From contig NZ_PVTI01000017.1 in NCBI RefSeq assembly GCF_003002895.1, positions 22,125 to 86,124 of the forward strand: a stretch of 64,000 nt of DNA. Direction: 5' to 3'. Shown here in pieces: positions 37,388-46,343 of this stretch. The notes under the pieces are model-generated. The model saw only the letters and a list, made by a program, of their open reading frames with translations, was not told where the DNA came from and ran no database searches. The stretch is from Knoellia remsis (GTDB lineage: Bacteria; Actinomycetota; Actinomycetes; Actinomycetales; Dermatophilaceae). Position 1 is the stretch's first letter; the number at the start of each line of letters is the position of its first letter. The translations under genes and the position numbers were made by a program.

Positions 37388-37864
37388 ATGACGACCTTCC
37401 GCGCGACCAAGCGCTCCGACGCGACGGTGCAGCACCCCCGCGACCGTGTGTGGGAGATCCTCACCGACCCCGCCGCCGTCGCCCGGCTCACGCCGATGGT
37501 CCGGTCCATCACGGCGACCGACGACCTGTGGCACTGGCAGCTCGTGTCGATTCCCGTTCTCGGACAGTCGTTCGCGCTCGACTTCACCGAACGCATGACC
37601 TACGACCCGAAGTCCTCGATCACCTTCGCGCACGCCCCGCAGGGCGAGGAGCGCGCCGGCACCGACGGCCGCTACGACCTGCGCGAGTCCGGCACCGCCA
37701 GCTCACCCGCGACCGACCTCAGCATCGACCTCACCGTGTCGGTCGACCTGCCCTTCCCGAAGCTGGCGAAGCCGGCCATCCAGACGACGATGCAGGGCGT
37801 CCTCGCCGCGATGGGCGCCGGCTTCGCCCGCTCGATCGAGAAGGAGCTCACCGCGCGCCGGTGA
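37388..37864 (+). CDS. SRPBCC family protein (second copy type)
   Basis: A 158-residue START-like protein (ATVQHPRDRVWEILTDPAAVARLTPMV; HWQLVSIPVLGQSFALDFTE). It shares its fold with the divergent gene at 36868 but little sequence. Ligand-binding or coenzyme-Q-binding roles are usual in the family. ATG 37388 starts the fold. It ends 12 bp from the convergent DUF2461 gene. Confidence 0.85.
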   Translation: MTTFRATKRSDATVQHPRDRVWEILTDPAAVARLTPMVRSITATDDLWHWQLVSIPVLGQSFALDFTERMTYDPKSSITFAHAPQGEERAGTDGRYDLRESGTASSPATDLSIDLTVSVDLPFPKLAKPAIQTTMQGVLAAMGAGFARSIEKELTARR

Positions 37865-37876
37865 CCCGGCCGCGCG

Positions 37877-38542
37877 TCAGCGGCGCGGCTTCTCGGTCGC
37901 ACCCACATGCTCGTCGCACCAGTGCACGAGCGGGCGCAGGGCCCGCCAGTCCTCGCGGACGCGATCGGCGGCCTCGTCGGACTCGAGCCAGTCCGGTATG
38001 CCGTGGTCGCGCCGCGCGGTGAGCGTGCGGTGCCGCAGCAGCTCGAGTCGCGGGTGGTCTCGGGGTATGCCGCGTGGCCGCGTCGCGAGGAGGTCGCCGC
38101 CGATGTCGCAACCGTTGTCCAGCAACGCATCCACGATCTCCGTGAGCTGCTCGCCGGTGGCGTCGTCGTCGACGGCGGCTCGGTAGCGGGCCACCTGATC
38201 GGACTCCGAGGCATAGAAGCCGCCCGCGGTGAGGAGCCCCTCGGCCCCGACCTGGACGTACCAGCCGAGCCGCTTGTGCTGCCCCACGAAGGCACCCTGG
38301 TGGGTCTTGTACGGCGACTTGTCCTTGCTGAACCGCACGTCCCGGTTCGGGCGGAAGACCGTCGCCTCGCCGAACTCGTCGGCGAGCACGTCGGTGAGGT
38401 GACTCATCGGCTCACGCACGCTCGCGGCATACCGGTCGCGGTTGGCCGCCCACCACTCGCGCGTGTTCGACGACTCGAGCTCGCGATAGAAGGCGACGGC
38501 GTCGAGGGGGATGCCGTCGACCGGTGCTGGTTCGGTGGTCAC
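37877..38542 (-). CDS. DUF2461 family protein
   Basis: A 221-residue protein starting at GTG 38542. FYRELESSNTREWWAANRDRYAASVREPM at the N-terminus, FRPNRDVRFSKDKSPYKTHQGAF and GFYASE in the middle match the DUF2461 (TIGR02453) pattern. The function is unknown; the fold is widespread. It is transcribed separately from neighbours, ends close to the SRPBCC gene, and its 5' side has a 89-bp spacer to the LLM-hemerythrin gene end. Confidence 0.88.
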   Translation of the reverse strand: MTTEPAPVDGIPLDAVAFYRELESSNTREWWAANRDRYAASVREPMSHLTDVLADEFGEATVFRPNRDVRFSKDKSPYKTHQGAFVGQHKRLGWYVQVGAEGLLTAGGFYASESDQVARYRAAVDDDATGEQLTEIVDALLDNGCDIGGDLLATRPRGIPRDHPRLELLRHRTLTARRDHGIPDWLESDEAADRVREDWRALRPLVHWCDEHVGATEKPRR

Positions 38543-38631
38543 GTCTCCGACGCTAGCCCGTGGGTCCCGGCGGCACCGCACGACGGCGGTTCTGACGCGG
38601 GCCACGAACCTGAGCGCCGACGGCCTCCGGT

Positions 38632-40125
38632 TCAGCCGAAGCCGTGCTCGGCCAGGGGGTCGTGCAGCGCCTCCTCCTCGTAGGCGAGGTGCGCGAGCAG
38701 GGTGTTGGCGAGGGCGTCGACGGCTTCGCCGAGATGGGCGAGAGCCTTCTGGCCGTCGGCACCGTAGCCGGGTTCGCCGACCAGCGCGACCAGCGCCCGG
38801 TCGAGGCCCTCGAGGAGCTCGGCGACCACCTCGTGCTCCTCGTGCAGGCGGGTGATGACTGGCTCGAGGTCCGCGTCGGAGCGCAGCAGGTGCGGGAAGA
38901 TGCTGCGGTCCTCGAGGGTGTGATGGCCGGTGACGATGCGGCAGTAGGACTCACAGTAGGCACCGAGGGTCCAGTTGTTCTGGCGCATCGTCATCGTGTT
39001 GATGACGGAGCGGGCTGCGCCGACGGAGGCGTGGCCCTCCTGCACCTGGCGGACGATGTCGCGGACCTGCGCGAGCTCGGCCCGCAGCCCGTCATGGATG
39101 CCGACGAGGTGCTGCGGGACCGCCAGCTGCTCCGCGGTGAAGCGTGAACCCTGTTGTGTCGCAGTGCTGTCGGTCGAGTCGCTGGCGACGCTGGAACTGA
39201 CACCGACCTCGGCCCGCTGCTCACTCGGGCGCGGACCGGCCGCACGCTCCTCCTCGACGAGCTCCCGGGCGAGCGGCGCGACCTCCTCCGCCCACGTGCG
39301 GACGACCGTGGGGTCGTCGGCGCCGAGGATGAAGGTGCTCATGCCCACCGTGACGGCGAGGTCGGTGACCTGCTCGGCCCAGTCGCGCGGCGTGCCTTGG
39401 AACAGGCCCGACCCGGTGCCGAAGCGGCCGACAATGTTGTAGATCCGGCGGACGTCCTCGGGTGCGCGGCCCGCCGCGCGGGCGGCCTCGTCGACGCGGG
39501 CGCTCAGCTCCGGCAGGGCGGGCGGGTCGGCATACCCCATGCTCGGCACCCATCCGTCGGCGAGTTCACCGGTGATCCGCAGCATGCGCGGCTTGTAGGC
39601 GCCGAGCCAGATCGGGATGTCGTGGGCCGGCCGTGGGCCCGGCCGCAGGCCGTGCGTGCGGTAGTGCTCGCCGTCGAAGCGGCTGCTCTGCCCCGACCAG
39701 AACTGCCGGATGACCGTCATCGCCTCGACGAGCGCGTCGACGGACTCCTTGGGCGTGCGTCGCGGTCCGCCGGCCGCCTCGATGGCGTCCCAGAACGCGC
39801 CGGCGCCGAGGCCGAGCTCAACCCGGCCGTTCGTGAGCACGTCGAGCGTCGCGGTCGCCTTGGCGAGGCCGACCGGCGGGCGCAGCGGCAGGTTCGCCAC
39901 GTTGGTGGAGAGCCGGATCCGGGTGGTGCGCGCCCCGATGAACGACAGCAGCGTCCACGTGTCGAGGTGGGCCGCCTGGTACGGGTGGTCCTGGATGCTC
40001 ACGTGGTCGAGGCCGACGACGTCCGCGAGCTGCGCCAGCTCGATCAGGTCGCGGTGGCGGGCGGAGTCCGGGCTCGGGAAGATCCCGAACTCGAGCTCGT
40101 GACCGTAGTCGGGCATGGCACGCAT
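38632..40125 (-). CDS. LLM-class flavin-dependent oxidoreductase fused to a hemerythrin domain
   Basis: A 497-residue protein with two clear parts. Residues 1-305 are a luciferase-like monooxygenase barrel (FGIFPSPDSARHRDLIELAQ; NVANLPLRPPVGLAKATATLDVLTNGRVELGLGAG). Residues 306-328 are a Ser/Thr linker. Residues 329-497 are a four-helix hemerythrin-like domain with the metal ligands HDGLR (His344), TGHHTLEDRS, LHEEHEVV and HLAYEEEALHDP. A flavin or F420 enzyme linked to a di-iron/oxygen or NO sensor suggests redox gating of catalysis; this is inference. ATG 40125 is used; ATG 40116 is also possible. It is divergent from an SDR gene. Confidence 0.9.
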   Translation of the reverse strand: MRAMPDYGHELEFGIFPSPDSARHRDLIELAQLADVVGLDHVSIQDHPYQAAHLDTWTLLSFIGARTTRIRLSTNVANLPLRPPVGLAKATATLDVLTNGRVELGLGAGAFWDAIEAAGGPRRTPKESVDALVEAMTVIRQFWSGQSSRFDGEHYRTHGLRPGPRPAHDIPIWLGAYKPRMLRITGELADGWVPSMGYADPPALPELSARVDEAARAAGRAPEDVRRIYNIVGRFGTGSGLFQGTPRDWAEQVTDLAVTVGMSTFILGADDPTVVRTWAEEVAPLARELVEEERAAGPRPSEQRAEVGVSSSVASDSTDSTATQQGSRFTAEQLAVPQHLVGIHDGLRAELAQVRDIVRQVQEGHASVGAARSVINTMTMRQNNWTLGAYCESYCRIVTGHHTLEDRSIFPHLLRSDADLEPVITRLHEEHEVVAELLEGLDRALVALVGEPGYGADGQKALAHLGEAVDALANTLLAHLAYEEEALHDPLAEHGFG

Positions 40126-40156
40126 TGTCGCAGCCAGCCTCGGGTAGGAGCACGGC

Positions 40157-41023
40157 ATGACCCGTGAGCAGCTCACCGATCTCCCCGAACAGCACCAGCA
40201 GTGGCCCGGCAGCGTCGACCAGCTCCAGCCACGACCCGACCATGGCGAGAGCTCGTGGACCGGTCGCGGCCGGCTCGAGGGCAAGCGCGTCCTCATCACC
40301 GGCGGCGACTCCGGCATCGGCCGCGCCGTCGCCGTGACCATGGCCAAGGAGGGCGCCTCCGCCGTCGCCATCGCGCACCTGCCGCAGGAGCAGGAGGACG
40401 CCGACGAGACGGTCCGGCTCGTCGAGGAGGCCGGCGCCACCGCCCACGCCTTCGCGGCCGACATCACCACCGCTGCGGCGTGCCAGAACCTCGCCACCAA
40501 GGCGACCGACGCGCTCGGCGGGCTGGACGTCCTCGTCAGCAATGCGGCATACCAGATGACGTTCGACGACATCGAGAGCTTCCCGCCGGAGCAGGTTGAG
40601 CAGACCTTCGCGACGAACGTCTTCGCGACGTTCTGGCTCGTGCAGGCGCTCGTGGGCGAGCTCGAGAAGAGCAACGGCTCGGTCATCGTGACGACGTCCA
40701 TCCAGGCGTACGAGCCGTCCGGTCACCTGCTCGACTACGCCGCGACGAAGGCCGCGCTGAACAACATGGTCGTCAACCTCGCCGGAGAGCTCGGGGAGCG
40801 CGGCATCCGGGTGAATGCCGTCGCGCCGGGCCCGATCTGGACGCCGCTCATCCCGTCGACCATGGCCGCGGACAAGGTGCCCGGCTTCGGCGAGGACACC
40901 CCGCTGGGCCGCGCCGGGCACCCGGTCGAGGTGGCCGCGGCCTACGTGTTCCTCGCGAGCGACGAGGCGAGCTATGTCTCCGGCACGGTGATTGGTGTGA
41001 CGGGCGGTCGCCCGGTCTTCTGA
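40157..41023 (+). CDS. SDR family oxidoreductase (YghA/general stress type)
   Basis: A 288-residue SDR with a 40-residue N-terminal extension, as in the YghA/glucose-dehydrogenase-like stress proteins. The cofactor loop is TGGDSGIGRAVAV, and catalytic residues are in the SYAAT-like stretch LLDYAATKAALNNM (Tyr, Lys). VTTSIQAYEPSGH carries the Ser. Its job is probably aldehyde or sugar reduction with NAD(P)H. TAGGAGCACGGC precedes ATG 40157. It is divergent from the LLM-hemerythrin gene by 31 bp, so they may be co-regulated. Confidence 0.92.
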   Translation: MTREQLTDLPEQHQQWPGSVDQLQPRPDHGESSWTGRGRLEGKRVLITGGDSGIGRAVAVTMAKEGASAVAIAHLPQEQEDADETVRLVEEAGATAHAFAADITTAAACQNLATKATDALGGLDVLVSNAAYQMTFDDIESFPPEQVEQTFATNVFATFWLVQALVGELEKSNGSVIVTTSIQAYEPSGHLLDYAATKAALNNMVVNLAGELGERGIRVNAVAPGPIWTPLIPSTMAADKVPGFGEDTPLGRAGHPVEVAAAYVFLASDEASYVSGTVIGVTGGRPVF

Positions 41024-41071
41024 CCTGTCGCGCTGGGCTCGGCGACGTCGGATGGCTGACACGATGGCCGG

Positions 41072-41833
41072 GTGGCGACCCTGCTCACCCTCAACGTGTC
41101 CAACCCGCCCAAGGCGCGGGCAGAGGCCCTGCTGCACTGGCTGTGGCCGCGCGACGAGGACGTGTGGGTGCTCACCGAGGTGGGCACCGGCGCCGGGTCG
41201 TCGTTGCTGGTGTCGGTATGCCGTGCCGCCGGCTTCGACGTGCACGTCACCGACCGTTCAGACCTGGGTGTGCTGACGGTGTCTCGGGCCGGGTCGCTGG
41301 CCGAGGCGCCCGTCGAGTCGCCGGCCGTGCTGCCCGGTCGCGTGGACTCCCTCGTCTGGCAACCGAATTCGCACACGAAGACTTCAGGTGTCGAGCTGCG
41401 GTTGCTCGCGGCCTATGGCGCGGCGAGCGACCCCGTGCGCTACTCGAGCAAGGCGCAACGCGAGCGCAAGCGGCAGTGGCTCGCGGCATACGACGACGCC
41501 TTGGGCGAGTGGGTCGGTCGAGGACCGCGTGGGGTCGTCATCGGCGACCTCAACCTCGTCGACCCGGTGCACGACGACGAGCTGAAGTTCGTCCTCCCGG
41601 AGGAGACCCAGGCGTATGCGGCGCTGTCCGAGCGGCACGGTCTCGTCGACGCGTTCCGGGTGCATCACGACGACGCGCAGGTGTCGTGGGTCGACCACAC
41701 CGGCGTCGGGTGCCGCTACGACCACGCGTTCGTGACGAAGGACCTGACCGTGACGGCGTGCGACCTCGTCCACGAGCCGCGCCTCGACGACCTCACCGAC
41801 CACTCCGCCCTCACCCTCACGGTGGCCGCCTGA
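41072..41833 (+). CDS. Endonuclease/exonuclease/phosphatase (EEP) family protein
   Basis: A 253-residue protein from GTG 41072. LLTLNVSNPPKARAEAL is the first motif, VLTEVGTGAG a catalytic Glu context, VVIGDLNLVDPVH the GDLN motif, and DHTGVGCRYDHAFV plus LTDHSALTL hold the C-terminal Asp-His catalytic dyad. Phosphodiesterase or nuclease action is expected; the target is unknown. It has no signal peptide. It lies 48 bp after the SDR gene and ends 7 bp before a family A repeat, so it closes that transcription unit. Confidence 0.9.
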   Translation: MATLLTLNVSNPPKARAEALLHWLWPRDEDVWVLTEVGTGAGSSLLVSVCRAAGFDVHVTDRSDLGVLTVSRAGSLAEAPVESPAVLPGRVDSLVWQPNSHTKTSGVELRLLAAYGAASDPVRYSSKAQRERKRQWLAAYDDALGEWVGRGPRGVVIGDLNLVDPVHDDELKFVLPEETQAYAALSERHGLVDAFRVHHDDAQVSWVDHTGVGCRYDHAFVTKDLTVTACDLVHEPRLDDLTDHSALTLTVAA

Positions 41834-41839
41834 CCAACG

Positions 41840-41911
41840 ACTGATTGCTGGTTCCCGGCACCGCACCTGCCGGTTTCGGCAATCAGTCGGACTGATTGCC
41901 GGTTCCCGGCA
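41840..41911. repeat. Family A palindromic repeat, locus 4, plus a lone arm
   Basis: Arms ACTGATTGCTGGTTCCCGGC (from 41840) and the partner ending CAATCAGT at 41887, then an extra single arm beginning ACTGATTGCC at 41891. It follows the end of the EEP gene and probably terminates it. Confidence 0.85.
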
Positions 41912-41950
41912 CCTTTCGGACCGCCTGAGGTAGGCGGGCGCCCTGACTGA

Positions 41951-42001
41951 GGTAGCCGGCCACGCGCGAAATACGGCACCTGCCCGATGTGGCCGGCCAC
42001 C
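41951..42001. repeat. GGCCGGCCAC inverted repeat upstream of small gene
   Basis: GGTAGCCGGCCAC (41951-41963) and GTGGCCGGCCACC (41989-42001) match at 12 of 13 bases around a 25-bp spacer. It lies 50 bp upstream of the small protein gene and may be its operator or a transcription pause site. Confidence 0.55.
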
Positions 42002-42051
42002 TCACGCGCCGACCGTGGAGGAGTCAGCACAGCCACCACGGAAGGACCGTC

Positions 42052-42207
42052 ATGAACACCAACTGGTTCACCCCGGAGCTCGTCAAGGCCGAGATGCACG
42101 CGCGCTACGGCCTCTACCCCGCGCCGCAGCACGAGCGGCCCGGATCGTCGCTGCACGTCATCCGCCGGGTGCGGGCGCGCGTGCAGGCCGCCCGCCAGGC
42201 CTGCTGA
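42052..42207 (+). CDS. Small basic protein of 51 residues
   Basis: MNTNWFTPELVKAEMHARYG begins a 51-residue protein rich in Arg and His, ending VRARVQAARQAC. GGAAGGACCGTC is a good ribosome site. The third positions are G/C-rich, as in real genes. No domain is recognised. It stands between two larger transcription units, just upstream of the large LuxR regulator gene, and is a candidate small regulatory or ribosome-linked protein. Its size and isolation resemble the 56-residue protein at 16378, but the sequences are different. Confidence 0.6.
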   Translation: MNTNWFTPELVKAEMHARYGLYPAPQHERPGSSLHVIRRVRARVQAARQAC

Positions 42208-42286
42208 CCGCGTGCCGGCAGCGGCCGCGACGGCGGCAACGACTCCCGTGCCCACGGATGACGCCTCGTCGTCGATACTTCGAGGC

Positions 42287-45208
42287 ATGACTCCTCCGGT
42301 GCGCGAGCTCGTCGGACGCGATGCCGACCTCGCCCGGATCGCCGAGCTCATCGGGCTCGACGACCCACGCGGGGTCGGCGTCGTGGTGTCCGGAGACGCC
42401 GGCATCGGCAAGTCCGCCCTCCTCGCCCGGGTGTCGGCGGACGCCGAGACCGCCGGCTGGCAGGTCGCCTGGGGACACTGCGTCGGACAGTCCGGCAGCG
42501 GCGTTGCCCTCCTGCCGTTCACCGAGCTCGTCGGGCGCCTGCACCAGCTCGCCCCCGACACCGTGGCCGACGTCGCCACGACCCGGCCCGCACTGAGGGC
42601 CCTGGTGCCCGACCGCCGTGGTGGCACCACCGAGCAGGCACAGCCCGGACAGGTCGGCGAAGCCGTCCACGCCCTCCTCACGGCCATCGGTGAACAGGGG
42701 CCGCTCCTCGTCGTCGTCGAGGACGTGCACTGGGCCGATCACTCCTCTCGAGACCTGCTGACCCTCCTGCTCACCCGGGGTTTCTCCGGCCCGGTCGCCC
42801 TCGTCGTGACCTACCGCAGTGACGACCTGCACCGCCAGCACCCCCTGCACGAGACGCTCGCGGTCTGGGCACGGATCGCGGGGGTCTCCCATCTCAGCCT
42901 GGAACCCTTGCAGGACAGCGCCATTCGCGACCTCGTCGCACAGACGGACGCCACCCTCAACGCCGACCTCGACGAGGCCACGGCCGCGGAGATCACCCAC
43001 CGCGCCGAGGGCAACCCCTTCTTCGCCGAGGAGCTGACCGCCAGCACCATCGCGGGCAAACCGATCACCGGAGGTCTCAGCCGCGTCCTGTGGGCGCGCG
43101 TGGACCAGCTCTCCGAGGTTGCCCAGCACGTCGTGCGCACCATGGCCGTCGGAGGTCGCACGACCAGCCACGACCTGCTCGCCCGGCTCGTGGACCTGAC
43201 CGACGACGAGCTCGACCGCGCCGTCGCCGAAGCGGTCGAGCGTCACGTCATCGAGACCCGCTGGCCACCCGCCTACGCCTTCCGCCACGCGCTGCTCGCC
43301 GAGACGACGACCGCCGACCTGCTCCCCGGACAGCGTATGCGCCTGCACCGTGCGTATGCCGCCGCTCTCACCGACGATCCCTCGCTCGGGCCGGCATCCG
43401 AGCTCGCCCGACATGCCGCCGCGGCCGGCGATCTCGCCACCGCGGTCGCGGCCGCGCGGACCGCGGCGCGAGCAGACCTCGCCGTCGGCGGTCCCGTCGA
43501 CGCGCTCGCGCAGCTCGAGCAGGCCCTGTGCTGGCTGAACGAGGACGCCCTGGAGCGCGATGAGGTGAGCCTCGAGGCCTCCGACGCGGCCCTGGCTGCC
43601 GGGGACGTCGTGCGCGCGGTGCACCTGCTCCAGGACCGGCTCGACCATCCCGGCCCTGACCAGGCGCCCGCCATGCGGGCCCGGCTCCTCGCCACCTGCG
43701 CGAACCGAGCGCGACTCGTCGACATGCCTCCTGCGGACGCCGGGCTGGCCATGACCACCGAGGCACTCGGGCTCGTACCGGACGATGACCGCGAGACGCG
43801 TCTCGTCGTCCTCATGGCCCACATGCAGCAGCTCGTCGACACCCGGGACTACGCCGCCGCGGCCGCCCTCGGGGAGGAGGCGTCGACACTGGCCGACACC
43901 CTCGGCCGGACCGACGCGCACACCGAGATCCGCACGATCCAGTCTCGCGTCATCGAGATCCACGACGACCTCGACGCCCTCGCCGTCCACCTCGATGGGC
44001 TGCTGCGCGACCTCGGTGGTCGACCCGACCCCCTGCTCGTCCGCATCCACCACCAGGGCGCGACGATGCATCACCGGCGGGGCGAGCTGCGCCGGGCACT
44101 CGAGTCGTATGACGCGAGTGCGGCTCTCGCGCACCGCTTGCGGCTCGACTGGGCACCCTTCGGGATGGAGGCGCGCCTCATCGGCGGGCTCACGGCATAC
44201 GAGCTCGGCGACTGGGACGGTGCGGAGCACCGGCTCGACGTCGCCGACCCCCTGCTCCCCCAACCGGGTCGGTCGTTCTTCGAGGCGGCGCTCATGCTCG
44301 TGCGCGCCGGCCGCGGGGAGGGCATCGGCGACGACGAGATCGACGCCGTGCGCAGCTGGTGGCACGTCGACGGTCTCGCCGTCGTCCTGCTCGCGATGCC
44401 GAGCATCGAGCACTTCGGCAACCACGGCGCACTCGACCGGGCCCTCGACATCGCCCAGGACTCGGTCGCGCGGCTGGACCGCACGTGGGGTCGCTACCAC
44501 GCCGTCGTGCGGCTCGCCGCCCTGCTCGCGGGTCAGGTGGCGACGCACGCGCCCACCCTCGACGGGCCGACGCTGCGCCGTGCCGACGCGCTGCTGGAGT
44601 CCCTGACCGAGCGTGTCGACGTCATCATCGCCCAGCCGCAACGGGGCGCTCACGACGGCGCGGTGAACCTGCCCGACACGAACACCGAGACGTGGGCGTG
44701 GAACCAGCGCCTGCGGGCTGAGCTGCTCAGGATTCGTTGGCGCACACCGTCATTCACGTCACCGCCACTCGAGGACCTGCGCTCCCACTGGCAGGACTCG
44801 GTGGCCGCCTTCGACCGCTACGGGCACGTCTTCGAGGCGGCGAGGTCGCGGGCCCGGCTTGCCGCGGTCCTGCGTGCCTCCGGTGACATCGCGGGCGCGC
44901 GCCGAGAGGAGGAGCTGGCGCGCGGCGTCGGCGAGCGCCTCGGCGCCACTCCCTTGCTCCACGAGCTCGACACCCTCGCGACGACGTCGAGCACCACGAC
45001 GGCCGACGACCCGAACGCCCTCACCCCGCGTGAGCAGGAGGTCCTCGAGCTTGTCGCTCGCGGCCTCTCGAACGGCCAGGTGGGGACTGAGCTCTTCATC
45101 TCGACGAAGACCGCGAGCGTGCACGTCTCGCGCATCCTGGCCAAGCTCGGTGCGTCGTCGCGCACCGAGGCCGCGGCCGTCGCGCGCGATCGCGGTCTCG
45201 TGCCCTGA
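42287..45208 (+). CDS. Large ATP-binding LuxR family regulator (LAL)
   Basis: A 973-residue regulator. The AAA/NACHT-like ATPase starts near residue 8; Walker A is GDAGIGKS (residues 36-43), Walker B LLVVVEDVHWAD. A long helical TPR-like middle follows (APEGNPFFAEELTAS; AMTTEALGLVPDDDRETRL). The C-terminus is a LuxR helix-turn-helix (LTPREQEVLELVARGLSNGQ, FISTKTASVHVSRIL). LAL proteins sense an inducer and activate catabolic or secondary-metabolism genes. ATG 42287 is preferred over GTG 42212, as the ATPase fold begins immediately. Its target is unknown. Confidence 0.92.
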   Translation: MTPPVRELVGRDADLARIAELIGLDDPRGVGVVVSGDAGIGKSALLARVSADAETAGWQVAWGHCVGQSGSGVALLPFTELVGRLHQLAPDTVADVATTRPALRALVPDRRGGTTEQAQPGQVGEAVHALLTAIGEQGPLLVVVEDVHWADHSSRDLLTLLLTRGFSGPVALVVTYRSDDLHRQHPLHETLAVWARIAGVSHLSLEPLQDSAIRDLVAQTDATLNADLDEATAAEITHRAEGNPFFAEELTASTIAGKPITGGLSRVLWARVDQLSEVAQHVVRTMAVGGRTTSHDLLARLVDLTDDELDRAVAEAVERHVIETRWPPAYAFRHALLAETTTADLLPGQRMRLHRAYAAALTDDPSLGPASELARHAAAAGDLATAVAAARTAARADLAVGGPVDALAQLEQALCWLNEDALERDEVSLEASDAALAAGDVVRAVHLLQDRLDHPGPDQAPAMRARLLATCANRARLVDMPPADAGLAMTTEALGLVPDDDRETRLVVLMAHMQQLVDTRDYAAAAALGEEASTLADTLGRTDAHTEIRTIQSRVIEIHDDLDALAVHLDGLLRDLGGRPDPLLVRIHHQGATMHHRRGELRRALESYDASAALAHRLRLDWAPFGMEARLIGGLTAYELGDWDGAEHRLDVADPLLPQPGRSFFEAALMLVRAGRGEGIGDDEIDAVRSWWHVDGLAVVLLAMPSIEHFGNHGALDRALDIAQDSVARLDRTWGRYHAVVRLAALLAGQVATHAPTLDGPTLRRADALLESLTERVDVIIAQPQRGAHDGAVNLPDTNTETWAWNQRLRAELLRIRWRTPSFTSPPLEDLRSHWQDSVAAFDRYGHVFEAARSRARLAAVLRASGDIAGARREEELARGVGERLGATPLLHELDTLATTSSTTTADDPNALTPREQEVLELVARGLSNGQVGTELFISTKTASVHVSRILAKLGASSRTEAAAVARDRGLVP

Positions 45209-45238
45209 CGCTGCGTGAGCTGCGGGTATGCCGTCCGG

Positions 45239-45604
45239 TCAGGTGTGGATGAGGTCGCGCCAGTTCTCGGGGACGCGCTCTGCGGGCCCGGGGGCGGTCT
45301 GGTCCTCGGGGTGGGCCAGCGGCGGAGCCAGCTCCGGCCCGCGGCCGGTCTCCTCGGTGGCGAAGCTGTAGAACCAGACCTCGCCCGGCTCGTAACTGCG
45401 GATGATCGGGTGCCCGGTGTCGCGGGCGTGCGCCGAGGCGTGCTGGCTCGGCGAGGTGTCACAGCAACCGATGTGCCCGCAGGCGGCGCAGCGACGCAGG
45501 TGCACCCACCAGCCGTCGGTCTCCGTGCACTCGACGCATCCCGGCCCGGACGGCGGGACGCTCGGGTCGAGGTCGGCGGACTCGGAGAAGGTCACGGGTG
45601 CCAT
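45239..45604 (-). CDS. UBP-type zinc finger protein
   Basis: A 121-residue protein from ATG 45604. GCVECTETDGWWVHLRRCAACGHIGCCDTS with later SQHASAHARDTGHPIIRSYEPGEVW is the Cys/His pattern of the UBP zinc finger, known in bacteria as a stand-alone module. It likely binds a C-terminal peptide or another ligand. It is on the reverse strand, 30 bp from the LuxR gene's stop, and 81 bp from the AHSA1 gene. Confidence 0.88.
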   Translation of the reverse strand: MAPVTFSESADLDPSVPPSGPGCVECTETDGWWVHLRRCAACGHIGCCDTSPSQHASAHARDTGHPIIRSYEPGEVWFYSFATEETGRGPELAPPLAHPEDQTAPGPAERVPENWRDLIHT

Positions 45605-45685
45605 GAGCTCGACGCTACTCCCGAGCCGTCGACGCGGCCACGGGCACCGAGCCACGGGCAGGGGGCCACGGCAGGTCGCCCACGG

Positions 45686-46342
45686 TCACGTCCCGGTGTA
45701 GAACCCGTACGTCGCGTCGGCAGCACGACGCGCCGTGTCCGGGTCGGCACCGGCGGCCTCGTGCGCGGACGCCCACGCGTCAGCCGCGCCGCGATAGAAC
45801 TGCCGGCCCTCGTCGGTGCCGGCCCACGCCTCGGCCTCGCTCGGAGCCAGGGACCCCTCGGTCGCCCCGAGGTGCAGGGCCAGCCCGAGGAAGCCGCCCT
45901 CCCAGCCGACGCCGGTCGCCCCGGGACCGTAGGTGTCCCACATCTCCGAAGGGATCTCACTCGTCCGCGCGACGTGCTCGAGCCGGAGTCGGGTGCGCTC
46001 CCCCTCGCCGGTGAGCAGCAAGGTCAGCCAGGTCACCCCACCCATTTCCCAGGTGACGCGCAGGTCCGCGGTGTCGGTGGCGGCGTCGGCAGGTGGGTTG
46101 CACTCGAGCACCTCTCCGCCGGCCTGGCCCTCGAACTGGAACCGCCCGCCGACCCGGAAGTCGCCACTCACCGGCAGGAACCAGCGGGCGATGCGCTCGG
46201 GCGTCGTCACGGCGTCCCAGACGTCGTCGATGGGTGAGGGGTAGCTCTGCTCGAGGCTCTGCACGGTGACGGTCGCGCCGTCACGCTCGTCGGTGCGCAG
46301 CTCGCGGGTCACGGAGCCGAGCTGGGTGAGGACGTCGACCAT
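45686..46342 (-). CDS. SRPBCC/AHSA1-like protein
   Basis: A 218-residue protein. LEQSYPSPIDDVWDAVTTPERIARWFLPVSGDFRVGGRFQFEGQAGGEVLE is the AHSA1/CalC-like SRPBCC start and RLRLEHVARTSEI its middle; the C-terminal 60 residues (WASAHEAAGADPDTARRAAD) extend beyond it. It lies one base after the ArsR gene stop. ArsR-SRPBCC pairs are common; SRPBCC partners often bind or process the small molecule that the ArsR senses. Role in detail unknown. Confidence 0.87.
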   Translation of the reverse strand: MVDVLTQLGSVTRELRTDERDGATVTVQSLEQSYPSPIDDVWDAVTTPERIARWFLPVSGDFRVGGRFQFEGQAGGEVLECNPPADAATDTADLRVTWEMGGVTWLTLLLTGEGERTRLRLEHVARTSEIPSEMWDTYGPGATGVGWEGGFLGLALHLGATEGSLAPSEAEAWAGTDEGRQFYRGAADAWASAHEAAGADPDTARRAADATYGFYTGT

Positions 46343-46343
46343 G

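Noticed and set aside
42158..44653. Long antisense frame opposite the LAL regulator
   Set aside because: It mirrors a verified gene with Walker and LuxR motifs and has repetitive, charge-rich composition.
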